A stretch of DNA of 64,000 nucleotides, taken from assembly GCF_000812025.2 (NCBI RefSeq), contig NZ_JWJE02000001.1, forward strand, positions 62,001-126,000, read 5' to 3'. The position numbers were made by a program, and so were the translations under genes. This document shows positions 34,288 to 43,663 of the stretch, one piece after another; within the stretch, counting starts at the first letter, position 1, and every line of letters starts with the position of its first letter. This stretch comes from Bacillus thermotolerans (lineage in GTDB: Bacteria > Bacillota > Bacilli > Bacillales > Domibacillaceae). The notes below the pieces were generated by a model. That model was not told the origin of the DNA. It made no database searches and saw only the letters and a program-made list of their open reading frames with translations.

Positions 34288-34477
34288 TGTATTTTTCACC
34301 TCAATTAATTATAGTTACATGTGTGTTTACGTGTTTTGGTTACATTGGAAACAAATTATAGCATGTTCCACATCGTTTGCCCAGCACATGACAAAAGCGT
34401 TTAATTAGCCAGCTAAGAAATAAAAATGATAAATTGAAGATACTTAATATGAAAACAAAAAAAGAGGTGTATCGTCG

Positions 34478-34750
34478 TTGGAATACTCTTACCCTTTTTC
34501 AACACATTGGTCAACACAAGAAGTGATCGATGTAGTCAAATTTTTCGAAACGATCGAAAAGGCCTATGAAACAGGCGTGGATCGCGATGAATTAATGAAT
34601 GCCTACCGCCGCTTTAAAGAAATCGTTCCTAGCAAGTCCGAAGAGAAGCAAGTTTGTAATGAATTTGAAGAAGTAAGCGGCTACTCGTCTTACCGCGCGG
34701 TACAGAAAATGAAAGCCGCTTCTTCGGGTGATAGAATCAAAATGAAATAA
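34478..34750 (+). CDS. yktA: UPF0223 family protein YktA
   Basis: Small helical cytoplasmic protein of 90 residues. The pattern [20 protein letters not shown]...[17 protein letters not shown] is that of UPF0223. Function unknown. The start is TTG at 34478 after AAAGAGGTG. It lies between speA and yktB, as in B. subtilis. Confidence 0.9.
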   Translation: MEYSYPFSTHWSTQEVIDVVKFFETIEKAYETGVDRDELMNAYRRFKEIVPSKSEEKQVCNEFEEVSGYSSYRAVQKMKAASSGDRIKMK

Positions 34751-34754
34751 AACA

Positions 34755-34788
34755 CCAGCCCTCTAAAATCAAGATTTTAGAGGGCTGG
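34755..34788. terminator. Convergent terminator between yktA and yktB
   Basis: Perfect 16-bp stem CCAGCCCTCTAAAATC with a 2-nt centre; better T tract on the minus strand. Confidence 0.88.
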
Positions 34789-34793
34789 CTTGT

Positions 34794-35414
34794 TTAAGAC
34801 ATTTGGTATATGGGTACTAATTTTACAAACACATCTTGAAAGAGATTAATCAAATCGGCACCGCTTAGCTGTACAGCTTCCTCCCTAGGTAAGTGGTAGC
34901 CACAAAGAATTTCTGATTTCTTGACAGATTGGAGGCGCTCAAACCAATGGATTAGCTGATCGTCGGACAGCTCCTTCATTTTCACTGCATCGGGCTTCGT
35001 ATGATCGACTGACCATACGAAATCACCAGGGATATTCTTCCGGATGTAAGAGAGGTTGTCCGCTAGGGAAGCTCCTACCGCTGCTTTATTTGGGGCTTCA
35101 TAAATAACAGCATACCAAATAAATAAGTGAGATCCCCACAAGCCAATTTGGAAATGAGGATGCTGCTTATAGCCGCGTTTGTTGTTGGAAAATGCTACCC
35201 ACGTATCATTAGGCGGATTCACCGTCCTCCGGGCATGCTTAGCTACATGAGGAAACATTTCCTCGCCGGTAAGAACACTTAGTTCTTCAGAAAAGTAAGA
35301 GCCAAGAGACTCCAATTTTGGACGTATGGATGTTTTTAAAGCTTCCATTCGGCTATCTAAGCCCGGAATGCTGAATACATTGAAATCTGTTTGAGTAAAA
35401 CCAGGGAAATCCAT
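34794..35414 (-). CDS. yktB: UPF0637 family protein YktB
   Basis: Cytoplasmic protein of 206 residues. DFPGFTQTDFNVFSIPGLDSRM at the start and HARRTVNPPNDTWVAFSNNKRGYKQHPHFQIGLW in the middle are the UPF0637 signature (the latter spans about residues 61-94). The fold is DUF1054; function unknown. AGAGGAGG precedes the ATG. Confidence 0.9.
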   Translation of the reverse strand: MDFPGFTQTDFNVFSIPGLDSRMEALKTSIRPKLESLGSYFSEELSVLTGEEMFPHVAKHARRTVNPPNDTWVAFSNNKRGYKQHPHFQIGLWGSHLFIWYAVIYEAPNKAAVGASLADNLSYIRKNIPGDFVWSVDHTKPDAVKMKELSDDQLIHWFERLQSVKKSEILCGYHLPREEAVQLSGADLINLFQDVFVKLVPIYQMS

Positions 35415-35564
35415 AAAATATCCTCCTCTTTAATATTGGAAATATTTTATCATAAAAAAACAAAAAAATAGAAATACTACCTAATAGAAGCAATAACTGT
35501 TGATGACGAAAGCTTATGGAAATAAACCCATTACAATGAATGATCACAAAAGGAGTGCTTCACA

Positions 35565-35756
35565 ATGAGACAATTAATAAACGGATTAACCACACACGTA
35601 CAATCAAAAGAACAATTGGCGGTTATTCGCCTGGAGTTAGATTATGAGCTGGCGGTATTGTTTGAGGCTATGCAGGAAAAGGACAAGAAGAAAATCGAAA
35701 AGTCTAAAGACAAGCTAAACGAACTGCGTGAACAAATGCTTCAATTAGAAGCTTGA
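35565..35756 (+). CDS. ykzI: YkzI-like small coiled-coil protein
   Basis: Highly charged helical protein of 63 residues, rich in Lys and Glu (AMQEKDKKKIEKSKDKLNEL). It has the size and place of B. subtilis ykzI, between yktB and yktC. Function unknown. AAAGGAGTG precedes the ATG. Confidence 0.78.
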   Translation: MRQLINGLTTHVQSKEQLAVIRLELDYELAVLFEAMQEKDKKKIEKSKDKLNELREQMLQLEA

Positions 35757-35811
35757 ACAAATATGCAGCGAAGGAAACAGATAATGAGAAAAAATAAATG
35801 CAGGCTACATT

Positions 35812-35849
35812 AAACAGACTCGCAGCAAGCTGAGCGGGTCTGTTTTTGT
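35812..35849 (+). terminator. Terminator of ykzI
   Basis: AAACAGACTCGC pairs with GCGGGTCTGTTT (12 bp, one G-T) around a 10-nt loop; TTTTTGTTTT follows. Confidence 0.85.
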
Positions 35850-35850
35850 T

Positions 35851-35878
35851 TTGCAAAAAAGGGAATGTGTACTATAAT
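35851..35878 (+). promoter_or_regulatory. Sigma-A promoter of suhB (yktC)
   Basis: TTGCAA, a 16-bp spacer and TATAAT, immediately after the ykzI terminator. Confidence 0.75.
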
Positions 35879-35930
35879 TTCCTTAAGACAGTTAGAACGG
35901 GATGTAACTTTCCGCAGTGGAGGAATATGT

Positions 35931-36725
35931 ATGGAGAATTGGACGGAAATAGATAGAAGAGTCAGACTATGGATTGAAGAAGCGGGAAAAGCAATCCGGC
36001 GTTCGTTTAAACACTCATTGAGCATCCAGACGAAGTCTAACCCTAATGACTTAGTGACAAATATTGATAAAGAGACGGAACGCTTTTTTATTTCCAATGT
36101 GCGTCAAACATTTCCAGGGCATCTTATTCTTGGAGAAGAAGGACAGGGGGATCACTTGTCCAGCTTAAATGGGATAGTGTGGATTATTGATCCGATCGAT
36201 GGCACGATGAACTTTGTGCATCAGCAGCGGCACTTTGCCATTTCGATTGGAGTATATGAAGATGGTGTTGGCCGTTTAGGTTATGTGTACGATGTAACGC
36301 ACGATGAGCTGTATTGTGCGGAGCGGGGAAAAGGCGCTTATATGAATGGTGTACAGCTCCCTGAGCTGTCCAGTGTTCCAATTGAAAAGGCACTTATTGC
36401 GGTCAATGCAACGTGGCTTGTGAAAAACGCTTATTTTGACGAGCGCAAACTCGTCGAATTAGCAACAAAGGTAAGAGGTGTGCGTTCTTACGGCTCAGCC
36501 GCTCTAGAGATGGCCTATGTAGCGTCCGGACGGCTCGATAGTTATTTAACGATGAGGCTGTCTCCCTGGGATTTTGCCGCTGGAAAAATATTGATTGAAG
36601 AAGTTGGAGGCGTAGTCTCTACTCTATCTGGTGAACCGCTCGATATGCTCAATCGAAATAGTGTATTTGCCAGCTCACCGGGGCTTCATGAGACAATTCT
36701 GCACCATTTTCTATTAGAGAAATAA
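35931..36725 (+). CDS. suhB: Inositol monophosphatase family protein (SuhB/YktC)
   Basis: Mg2+-dependent phosphatase of 264 residues. Motifs: GEEGQGD (metal ligand), WIIDPIDGTMNFVH (about residues 84-97) and LSPWDFAAGKILIEEVGG (about 206-223), all complete. B. subtilis YktC hydrolyses inositol phosphates in vitro; the natural substrate is unsettled. The ATG at 35931 follows GTGGAGGAA; a longer upstream frame has no ribosome site. Confidence 0.92.
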   Translation: MENWTEIDRRVRLWIEEAGKAIRRSFKHSLSIQTKSNPNDLVTNIDKETERFFISNVRQTFPGHLILGEEGQGDHLSSLNGIVWIIDPIDGTMNFVHQQRHFAISIGVYEDGVGRLGYVYDVTHDELYCAERGKGAYMNGVQLPELSSVPIEKALIAVNATWLVKNAYFDERKLVELATKVRGVRSYGSAALEMAYVASGRLDSYLTMRLSPWDFAAGKILIEEVGGVVSTLSGEPLDMLNRNSVFASSPGLHETILHHFLLEK

Positions 36726-36756
36726 AAAAAGGGGCAAATGACGCTTGCCCCTTTTT
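36726..36756 (+). terminator. Terminator of suhB
   Basis: AAAAAGGGGCAA/TTGCCCCTTTTT, a 12-bp stem with a 7-nt loop. Confidence 0.88.
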
Positions 36757-36762
36757 CCGTAT

Positions 36763-36808
36763 GAAACAAAAAGCACCTTTGACGATGACAAGCTACCGGC
36801 AAAGGTGC
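36763..36808 (-). terminator. Terminator of ylaF
   Basis: GCACCTTTG/CAAAGGTGC stem with an 18-nt loop; TTTTTGTTTC follows on the minus strand. Confidence 0.75.
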
Positions 36809-36827
36809 GTTGAATTTTCTAACAGGC

Positions 36828-37013
36828 TTATAATTTTCCAGCGCGCCGCATTTTGGCTTTTGTAGAAAAGCCGAGTCCCATGACGGCAATGAGGGCCACG
36901 ATACACGCGATGAGGCCAATAATGCTTTCTTCTCCTATAGCAACTCCCATACCGATCATGCATGCGGCAGCGGCAATAGCGAATAATACAAAAATCCATT
37001 TAATTTCTTTCAC
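36828..37013 (-). CDS. ylaF: YlaF family two-helix membrane protein
   Basis: Product of 61 residues with two membrane helices (FVLFAIAAAACMIGMGVAI and IIGLIACIVALIAVMGLGF) and a basic tail. It matches YlaF of B. subtilis (DUF5325-like) in size, pattern and position just upstream of, and divergent from, typA. AAAAAGGAGG precedes the ATG. Function unknown. Confidence 0.85.
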   Translation of the reverse strand: MKEIKWIFVLFAIAAAACMIGMGVAIGEESIIGLIACIVALIAVMGLGFSTKAKMRRAGKL

Positions 37014-37171
37014 AGTTGTGCCTCCTTTTTCTCTCTATATTGTACAAGATTTTTTCGATAAGAGGAACCTATAATCATAAATAGAATTTTAAGGAGAGCT
37101 GTGATATAATAGTTCAGTTACAAGAGGTGTTTTACAGATCGAGGGTTTTATATTAGTCAGGAGGAACTCAC

Positions 37172-39007
37172 TTGAACACTAGAAAAGATTTAAGAAATAT
37201 TGCGATTATTGCTCACGTTGACCACGGAAAAACAACGCTCGTGGATGAGCTTCTTAAACAATCAGGTATTTTCAGAAGCAATGAACAAGTGGAAGAACGT
37301 GCAATGGATTCCAATGATATTGAGAAGGAACGCGGAATTACCATTTTAGCAAAAAATACAGCAATTCAATATAAAGATACAAAAATTAATATCCTGGATA
37401 CACCAGGGCATGCCGACTTCGGAGGAGAAGTTGAGCGTATTATGAAAATGGTAGACGGCGTTTTGCTTGTGGTCGATGCTTATGAAGGATGTATGCCACA
37501 AACTCGCTTTGTCCTAAAGAAGGCACTCGAGCAAAACTTGCGTCCTATCGTTGTAGTGAACAAAATCGACCGCGACTTTGCCAGACCAGATGAAGTGGTA
37601 GATGAAGTATTAGAGCTTTTCATTGAATTAGATGCCAACGATGAACAGCTGGAGTTTCCAGTCATTTATGCTTCCGGTATTAACGGCACAGCGAGCACGA
37701 CTTCAGACCAGCAGGATGAGAACATGGAATCATTGTTTGAAGCGATTATCGAGCATATACCTGCTCCAGTGGATAACCGTGACGAACCTCTTCAATTCCA
37801 GGTATCTCTTTTGGATTACAATGATTATGTCGGCCGTATCGGGATTGGGCGAATTTTCCGAGGAACGATTAAGGTAGGCCAGCAAGTAGCGTTAATGAAA
37901 ACAGATGGATCAGTGAAACAGTTCCGAGTGACGAAGCTGTTTGGATTCATGGGTCTAAAGCGGATAGAAATTGAAGAAGCTTATGCAGGAGACTTAGTGG
38001 CGGTATCCGGCATGGAGGACATCAACGTAGGAGAGACAGTATGCCCGGTTGAATACCAAGAAGCACTCCCGATTCTTCACATCGATGAGCCGACCCTTCA
38101 AATGACATTCCTAGTCAACAACAGTCCATTTGCAGGACGTGAAGGAAAGTTTGTGACATCTAGAAAGATTCAGGAAAGACTAGAAACACAGCTTGAAACA
38201 GACGTAAGCTTACGTGTAGAAGAGACGGATTCTCCAGATGCATGGGTTGTTTCTGGCCGTGGAGAACTTCACTTATCGATCCTGCTCGAAAATATGCGCC
38301 GGGAAGGATTTGAGATTCAAGTATCCAAGCCGGAAGTTATTATTAAAGAAATTGATGGCGTACGCTGTGAGCCGGTAGAACGGGTTCAAATTGATGTTCC
38401 AGAAGAATACACAGGTTCGGTGATTGAATCACTAGGATCCCGAAAAGGTGAAATGCTGGACATGGTAAACAACGGAAATGGACAAGTTCGTCTGACGTTT
38501 ATGGTTCCTGCACGCGGCTTAATCGGTTACACAACTGAATTCTTAACGATGACACGCGGCTATGGAATTATTAACCATACATTTGACGGCTATCAGCCGA
38601 TGCAGCAGGGACGGGTAGGTGGCCGCCGCCAAGGTGTGCTTGTTTCAATGGAAACAGGAAAGGCGTCTCCATATGGTATTATGCAGGTTGAAGATCGCGG
38701 AACAATCTTTGTTGAACCGGGCACAGAAATTTATGCCGGAATGATTGTTGGCGAACATACTCGCGAAAACGATCTGACAGTTAATATTACGAAGGTTAAG
38801 CAGGCAACAAACGTTCGATCAGCAACGAAGGAACAAACGACAACAATGAAAAAGCCGAGAATTTTAACACTTGAAGAAGCGCTTGAGTACCTGAATGAAG
38901 ATGAATATTGTGAGATTACTCCAGAATCTATTCGTCTTCGCAAGAAGATTCTTGATAAAAACGAGCGTGAACGTGCAGCGAAGAAGAAAAAGAACGCAGA
39001 AATCTAA
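37172..39007 (+). CDS. typA: Translational GTPase TypA/BipA
   Basis: Ribosome-associated GTPase of 611 residues involved in ribosome assembly and stress/cold adaptation. G1 is AHVDHGKTT (about residues 13-21), followed by [13 protein letters not shown] and NKID. EF-G-like domains II, III and V and the BipA-specific C-terminal domain follow. The tail [21 protein letters not shown] is typical. The start is TTG at 37172 after AGGAGG. Confidence 0.97.
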   Translation: MNTRKDLRNIAIIAHVDHGKTTLVDELLKQSGIFRSNEQVEERAMDSNDIEKERGITILAKNTAIQYKDTKINILDTPGHADFGGEVERIMKMVDGVLLVVDAYEGCMPQTRFVLKKALEQNLRPIVVVNKIDRDFARPDEVVDEVLELFIELDANDEQLEFPVIYASGINGTASTTSDQQDENMESLFEAIIEHIPAPVDNRDEPLQFQVSLLDYNDYVGRIGIGRIFRGTIKVGQQVALMKTDGSVKQFRVTKLFGFMGLKRIEIEEAYAGDLVAVSGMEDINVGETVCPVEYQEALPILHIDEPTLQMTFLVNNSPFAGREGKFVTSRKIQERLETQLETDVSLRVEETDSPDAWVVSGRGELHLSILLENMRREGFEIQVSKPEVIIKEIDGVRCEPVERVQIDVPEEYTGSVIESLGSRKGEMLDMVNNGNGQVRLTFMVPARGLIGYTTEFLTMTRGYGIINHTFDGYQPMQQGRVGGRRQGVLVSMETGKASPYGIMQVEDRGTIFVEPGTEIYAGMIVGEHTRENDLTVNITKVKQATNVRSATKEQTTTMKKPRILTLEEALEYLNEDEYCEITPESIRLRKKILDKNERERAAKKKKNAEI

Positions 39008-39028
39008 TTTGTAAGGGAGAGATAGGGA

Positions 39029-39355
39029 GTGGAAGGGTTAGAGCATGTCAGCCCGCTGCTCGGCGCTTTAGTTCAGCTGATTGGTGTGAACGGGGCCGTG
39101 TGGGTGTACTGGGCAACCATTATACTGCTTTGTATTGTAGTATATAATTTAGGGTTCGCCAAGAAATTGTCTGTCATCCAAAACATCGTGATCTATGTCT
39201 CTTTAATCGCAGGCTCTCTGCTTTTATTGATTTTATCATACCAGCTGCCGGTGGTAGAAAGCTTGTTTGTCGCTGCGCTGGTGCTCGGTGTTTACAAGTT
39301 AAGGTTAAAGCTTCATAAGCAAGAAAACGAGGAGGGGCAGGATCACTCTGTGTGA
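39029..39355 (+). CDS. ylaH: YlaH-like membrane protein
   Basis: Product of 108 residues with three hydrophobic segments (VYWATIILLCIVVYNLGFA, IVIYVSLIAGSLLLLILSY, VESLFVAALVLGVYKL) and a charged C terminus. YlaH family, directly downstream of typA (21 bp), as in B. subtilis; probably cotranscribed. The start is GTG at 39029 after GGGAGAG. Function unknown. Confidence 0.88.
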   Translation: MEGLEHVSPLLGALVQLIGVNGAVWVYWATIILLCIVVYNLGFAKKLSVIQNIVIYVSLIAGSLLLLILSYQLPVVESLFVAALVLGVYKLRLKLHKQENEEGQDHSV

Positions 39356-39380
39356 ACGCCTTATCTTTTAACAGTAACAA

Positions 39381-39412
39381 AAAAAGACCGCGATTTTTGG
39401 CGGTCTTTTTTT
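39381..39412 (+). terminator. Terminator of typA-ylaH
   Basis: AAAAAGACCGC/GCGGTCTTTTT 11-bp stem with an 8-nt loop and extra T residues. Confidence 0.9.
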
Positions 39413-39480
39413 GTTGCCGCTGCACAGCCGGCTTTCTTTATTTTAATTCCATATCCTTCTTAATAGCGAAGGGGTATGAT

Positions 39481-39681
39481 CTATAAAAAGCTCTTTTCTT
39501 TCCCTGAACGGTACACATGAAATTTGCCTGTCTCTATACGCTTTTGTGTTTTGTCAGCAATCCGTTCCTGACATTCAGGGCACATATACGTATGGATTGG
39601 ACGATTTCGCAGCTGCTTTGCGATCAGCAGCTCATCATCAATCTTTTCTATTTTTTCGCATAATATGCATTTTACTCTCAT
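39481..39681 (-). CDS. ylaI: YlaI-like zinc-ribbon protein (DUF2197)
   Basis: Product of 66 residues starting MRVKCILCEKIEKIDDE with a second pair in YMCPECQERI; the two CxxC knuckles form a zinc ribbon. YlaI family, opposite strand to typA-ylaH as in B. subtilis. GGAGGC precedes the ATG. The role is unknown; nucleic-acid binding is only a guess. Confidence 0.88.
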   Translation of the reverse strand: MRVKCILCEKIEKIDDELLIAKQLRNRPIHTYMCPECQERIADKTQKRIETGKFHVYRSGKEKSFL

Positions 39682-39882
39682 CTCTGTTGCCTCCTGCCTT
39701 TTTGTGTATTATATCATGTGTACAGAAGTTTTTTCATTTCTGTTCATGAAACCTCTGCTTTCCACGCATGCTTGGCCTAGGAAAGCCATATGATTGAGTA
39801 AAGAACATAAAAAAACGAAAAAAGCTAAAATTCGTGAGCGGCTGGGGAGATCATGTATAATAGAGGAAAGGAGGCGATGAAT

Positions 39883-40347
39883 TTGGCTAACAGAGTGGAG
39901 ACACATTTGGTGCCTGAACTATTTGAAGCTTTGCAGGAGGACCGCCTTGTTACCGTAGCGACGATCGATCATGAATCCGGGGGGCCCACCATTCATGCCA
40001 TCTCCTGGATCAGGGCTTTCGATGAATATACGCTGCGTCTGGCCGCGGACCGCCGCTCACGGATTGTACAAAACATTAAACATCAGTCCGCTGTCGCCGT
40101 CCATTTGCTTGCGAATGAATCAGCTTACTCGATTACAGGAAATGGAAAGGTGCTTACAGAGAATGTAGACAGCCTGCCTGTTCCGATGGCGATTATCGAA
40201 TTGAAGGTATCAGAGATTAGAGACGTAATGTTCTACGGATCAAAGGTAGTCGCTGAACCGAAGCACCAAAAGACGTATGATAAGAGAGCTGCTGAAAGGC
40301 TGGATCAACAAGTTATAGAAGCACTAAAAAAGGGAGCTGACGCTTAA
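39883..40347 (+). CDS. ylaL: Pyridoxamine 5'-phosphate oxidase-like protein YlaL
   Basis: Split beta-barrel flavin-binding fold of about 154 residues: RLVTVATIDHESGGPTIHAIS (one strand pair), TLRLAADRRSRIVQNIKH, and GNGKVLTENVDS. It resembles YlaL; family members bind FMN or heme, and the reaction is unknown. The start is TTG at 39883, eight bases after AAAGGAGG; the ATG at 39877 is too close to that site. Convergent with ylaJ. Confidence 0.82.
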   Translation: MANRVETHLVPELFEALQEDRLVTVATIDHESGGPTIHAISWIRAFDEYTLRLAADRRSRIVQNIKHQSAVAVHLLANESAYSITGNGKVLTENVDSLPVPMAIIELKVSEIRDVMFYGSKVVAEPKHQKTYDKRAAERLDQQVIEALKKGADA

Positions 40348-40363
40348 AGTAAAGGTCAGCTCC
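40333..40363 (+). terminator. Hairpin overlapping the ylaL stop codon
   Basis: GGAGCTGAC/GTCAGCTCC 9-bp stem, no strong T tract; likely a weak terminator. Confidence 0.5.
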
Positions 40364-40406
40364 AAGAATTAACGGAACTCCTAGAGAAGGAGTGGACAGG
40401 TAGAGG

Positions 40407-41015
40407 CTATTTGTAATGATTAGATTGTTCTTCCTGCTGCTTCTCTAACTCCTGACGTTCGTTAGGGGATAGCTGCTTTTTCGGATCTTCTGTTGATTGA
40501 TCTGTATGGTGTTCATTTAGTTCTCCCGGTACTTCAGGCATAGCGCGGCCAGCGATATCAGCTAGTTCGTTAGCTATACCTTCCAAGGGCTGTCCATTTT
40601 CCATATCCTGGCCGACTTCTTTCAGCCGGGCATACAGGTCAGGATCAGCAACGACAACGGCTTCTTTGCCGTGTGTTTGGTCTTTTAACCCTTCAGCGAC
40701 CGCATATTTAATAGATCCCACTTCTGTACGGTCCAGATTAGCATCAACGTCAATTCCAACTACTGCATACGACCCCCATGTTACAGCTGTCGCATCTTGG
40801 ACTCCAGGGATTCTCCGGGCGGTATCTGCCAGCAGGCGGGAGGACTCACGCATAGATAGCTGCTGTGTATCATTTGGCTCGCTATTTTTCACCTGTACTT
40901 GACGAGGGGCCTGATCGTCAGCGGGTTGTTCGCTGTTCACGCCTATTTCCGCGTTGTTATTTTGAGCGCAGCCAAATAGGAAAGCTGCTAGCAATAAAGG
41001 GAGGAAGAGCTTCAC
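40407..41015 (-). CDS. ylaJ: YhcN/YlaJ family sporulation lipoprotein
   Basis: Lipoprotein of about 202 residues. A short signal ends in lipobox AFLFGC. The YhcN/YlaJ domain runs from about residue 50 to 155 (RLADTARRIPGVQDATAV-like segment, GSYAVVGIDVDANLD, VVVADPDLYARLKEV). A hydrophilic Gln/Glu-rich tail follows. Family members lie in the forespore membrane and affect germination. The start is GTG at 41015, five bases after GAGGTGA; the ATG at 41033 has no ribosome site. Confidence 0.88.
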   Translation of the reverse strand: MKLFLPLLLAAFLFGCAQNNNAEIGVNSEQPADDQAPRQVQVKNSEPNDTQQLSMRESSRLLADTARRIPGVQDATAVTWGSYAVVGIDVDANLDRTEVGSIKYAVAEGLKDQTHGKEAVVVADPDLYARLKEVGQDMENGQPLEGIANELADIAGRAMPEVPGELNEHHTDQSTEDPKKQLSPNERQELEKQQEEQSNHYK

Positions 41016-41043
41016 ATTTTTCACCTCTTTCAATGTTAATAAG

Positions 41044-41102
41044 AAAAGGCTGTTTATATCTTCTCGATTTACTTGTATTCTTATTCAACAAACAGCTTTT
41101 TC
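41044..41102. repeat. Long-loop inverted repeat between divergent ylaJ and ylaK
   Basis: AAAAGGCTGTTT pairs with AAACAGCTTTTT (12 bp, one G-T) over a 34-nt loop. It lies where the two divergent leaders would begin; its purpose is unclear. Confidence 0.4.
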
Positions 41103-41172
41103 TGAGGTGTTGAACGCAGCAGGGTAAATATTCATATAATAAAAAAAGACATACAAAGCAGGAGGCGTATCG

Positions 41173-42501
41173 TTGAGTAAAATTTATGTGCTGGATACGA
41201 ATGTATTGTTGCAGGATCCTCATGCTATTTTTTCCTTTGAAGATAATGAAGTAGTTATCCCCGCGGTGGTGCTGGAGGAATTAGATGCGAAGAAGCGCTA
41301 CATGGATGAAATAGGGAGAAATGCCAGGTTTGTTTCAAAACTGATTGATCAGCTTAGGGAGAACGGAAGGCTCCACGAAAGCATCAAGCTCGAAAGCGGA
41401 GGAAGTCTGCGCATCGAATTAAACCATCGGTCGTTTCAAAAGCTGCAGGATGTATTTGTTGAGAAAACGAATGACAATCGTATTTTAGCAGTAGCGAAGA
41501 ACCTCTCTCTTGAGGAGGAAGCAAAGGAGAATGGGCGGGCGGTTATCTTAGTAAGCAAGGATACCCTCGTTCGTGTGAAAGCAGACGCCATTGGCCTCCA
41601 GGCTCAGGACTTTTTGAGTGACCGTGTCGTTGAACTGAGTGATATCTACAAAGGGTTTCTCGAAGTGTATGTGGCTAAAAAGACGATTGACTTGTTCTAT
41701 CAGCGTGGGGAATTACCTTTGTCGGAAATTGCGCATCACCCGTTTTATCCAAATCAGTTTTTATTGTTAAAAGATGCACTTGGCAGCTCAGCTTCTGCGG
41801 TAGGAATGGTAGATGCATCCGCCGGTTCTTTAAGAAAGCTTGCTTACCAGGATGACATTATATGGGGAATTAAACCGCGTAATGTCCAGCAAATGATGGC
41901 TATTGAACTGCTCATGAGAACTGATATTCCGCTCGTCACAATGGCGGGGAAGGCAGGAACAGGAAAAACGCTGCTTGCGCTTGCGGCGGGTCTATTGCAG
42001 ACAGAAGATCTCCAGCTGTTTAAAAAGCTTCTTGTTGCTCGCCCGATTGTTCCAGTAGGTAAGGATATCGGGTATTTACCTGGCGAGAAGCAAGAGAAGC
42101 TGCGCCCCTGGGTACAACCAATTTATGACAATTTAGAATATTTGTTCAATACGAAAAAACCAGGAGAAATTGATCAAATTTTAGCAGGGCTGCATTCCGT
42201 AGAGGTTGAAGCTCTAACCTATATACGCGGAAGAAGCATACCAGAGCAGTATATTATTATCGATGAGGCTCAAAATTTAACAAAGCATGAGGTCAAAACG
42301 ATTTTAACCAGGGTGGGAGAACAAAGTAAAATTGTACTAATGGGAGACACTGCGCAGATTGATCACCCTTATTTAGATGAATACAACAACGGGCTGACCT
42401 ATGTGATTGAAAAATTTAAGGATCAATCAGTCGCTGGACATATTAAATTAATGAAAGGGGAACGGTCCGGGCTTGCGCAGCTTGCTGCTGACATTCTGTA
42501 A
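41173..42501 (+). CDS. ylaK: PIN-domain PhoH-family ATPase/ribonuclease (YlaK, PhoH2)
   Basis: Fusion of an N-terminal PIN nuclease (VLDTNVLLQDP, acidic residues across about 6-130) and a C-terminal PhoH ATPase with GKAGTGKT (about residues 260-267) and IIDEAQNLT. PhoH2 proteins of this layout unwind and cut RNA in an ATP-dependent way. 442 residues; the start is TTG at 41173 after GCAGGAGG. Divergent from ylaJ, as in B. subtilis. Confidence 0.93.
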   Translation: MSKIYVLDTNVLLQDPHAIFSFEDNEVVIPAVVLEELDAKKRYMDEIGRNARFVSKLIDQLRENGRLHESIKLESGGSLRIELNHRSFQKLQDVFVEKTNDNRILAVAKNLSLEEEAKENGRAVILVSKDTLVRVKADAIGLQAQDFLSDRVVELSDIYKGFLEVYVAKKTIDLFYQRGELPLSEIAHHPFYPNQFLLLKDALGSSASAVGMVDASAGSLRKLAYQDDIIWGIKPRNVQQMMAIELLMRTDIPLVTMAGKAGTGKTLLALAAGLLQTEDLQLFKKLLVARPIVPVGKDIGYLPGEKQEKLRPWVQPIYDNLEYLFNTKKPGEIDQILAGLHSVEVEALTYIRGRSIPEQYIIIDEAQNLTKHEVKTILTRVGEQSKIVLMGDTAQIDHPYLDEYNNGLTYVIEKFKDQSVAGHIKLMKGERSGLAQLAADIL

Positions 42502-42562
42502 CTTCCATTACACTAGATTATACACAGAAATGGTGGAAAATTGTTGTGGAAAGGGAGTTTCA

Positions 42563-42611
42563 ACAAAGAAGGCTGGCCTGGAGTCTCTCTCCAGGCCAGC
42601 CTTCTTTGTAA
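42563..42611. terminator. Bidirectional terminator after ylaK
   Basis: Perfect 21-bp stem (42563-42583/42589-42609) with a 5-nt loop between converging genes. Confidence 0.93.
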
Positions 42612-42621
42612 TTTTAATTGC

Positions 42622-43122
42622 CTATTCTATACGAAAGCCTTTAACGAAGCGAATCGGATTGTTGCGATTGGAGCCATCCTTGAACAATATATGGACGGGA
42701 CCATCTTCCCGAAGAGGTTTTCCTTCTTTAGAAAAGGCAAGGATGATGTCATCTGCACGCTCAAGCGGCAGCTTAACTTCCTCGTCTGCCGTTTCAATAA
42801 TGAGAAGCTGAGCACTAGACTCAGGCGATGCATTTTCTAGGAACGGTTTAAAGGGAACCCCAAAGGTGCCGGTTAGTACCTTTGTTTTTTCGAATTTCTT
42901 TTCGGATTTAATGGTTGGAGGGAATACGGCACCCTCGCGAATTTCTTTATCCCAAAACTTCGAAATACTTTTTGTATATTCTTCATCAGCAAGAAAATCC
43001 GAGTCATTCGGTTGATCAAAGTATGTATCCAAATCGATGCGCCGATCATCAAAAATCCAGACACCAGCATCTAATGTAACCGGAAACTTTACTTTTCCTT
43101 TAATAGGCATAATATATTCCAT
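42622..43122 (-). CDS. Conserved-looking hypothetical protein (possible molybdopterin-oxidoreductase-like fold)
   Basis: Product of 166 residues beginning MEYIMPIKGKVKFPVTLDAG. There is no signal peptide or membrane helix. The stretch VKLPLERADDIILAFSKEGKPLREDGPVHILF resembles the substrate-side strand of sulfite-oxidase-type molybdopterin domains (catalytic cysteine region absent), a weak impression only. It lies where B. subtilis has the ylaL-ylaM-ylaN stretch. GGGAGAG precedes the ATG. Function not assignable. Confidence 0.7.
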   Translation of the reverse strand: MEYIMPIKGKVKFPVTLDAGVWIFDDRRIDLDTYFDQPNDSDFLADEEYTKSISKFWDKEIREGAVFPPTIKSEKKFEKTKVLTGTFGVPFKPFLENASPESSAQLLIIETADEEVKLPLERADDIILAFSKEGKPLREDGPVHILFKDGSNRNNPIRFVKGFRIE

Positions 43123-43277
43123 CGGGCTCTCTCCCTTACGTAGATTACATGAACAAGTATAACGCTAGATTCTTTTCTTGTCAGGAGGAAATTCGAAATT
43201 CCTTGCAAATTGGGTATATTAACGATAAAATTTTACGTATCAAGTAATTCATTGTGTTAAAACAGGGGGAGTTAAAT

Positions 43278-43559
43278 ATGGCGTCTGAATTAAAAGTCAA
43301 TCATCGGGAAAAAGCCTACTCTCTATTGCAAGCAGACGCAGATAAAATTTTGCGCCTCATCAAGGTTCAAATGGACAACTTAACGATGCCCCAGTGCCCT
43401 TTATACGAAGAGGTACTGGATACACAAATGTTTGGCTTATCCCGTGAAATAGATTTTGCGATTCGTTTAGGATTAATCGATGAAAAAGATGGAAAAGAAC
43501 TGATTGATTCGCTAGAACGGGAACTTTCAGCTCTTCACGAAGCATCTACTCAGAATTAA
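43278..43559 (+). CDS. ylaN: YlaN (DUF1507), iron-linked regulator
   Basis: Small helical protein of 93 residues: [54 protein letters not shown] is the family pattern (residues about 8-60). YlaN is needed for growth at low iron in B. subtilis and has been reported to bind iron and act with Fur. The ATG at 43278 follows AGGGGGAG; an upstream in-frame extension has no ribosome site. A terminator separates it from ftsW. Confidence 0.94.
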   Translation: MASELKVNHREKAYSLLQADADKILRLIKVQMDNLTMPQCPLYEEVLDTQMFGLSREIDFAIRLGLIDEKDGKELIDSLERELSALHEASTQN

Positions 43560-43566
43560 TGCCAAG

Positions 43567-43604
43567 AAACTCAAACACCTATTATATGCTGTTTGAGTTT
43601 TTTT
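43567..43604 (+). terminator. Terminator between ylaN and ftsW
   Basis: AAACTCAAACA/TGTTTGAGTTT, an 11-bp stem with a 12-nt loop, then TTTT. It rules out the longer ftsW frame starting at 43559. Confidence 0.88.
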
Positions 43605-43663
43605 ACATAATGCAGATAATACCATTGATGCTTCATCTCAATGCAATAGATAGGAAGATGGAT

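Noticed and set aside
43559-43663. Longer FtsW N terminus from 43559
   Set aside because: It runs through the ylaN terminator hairpin and lacks a ribosome site; 43664 has both site and family-like start.
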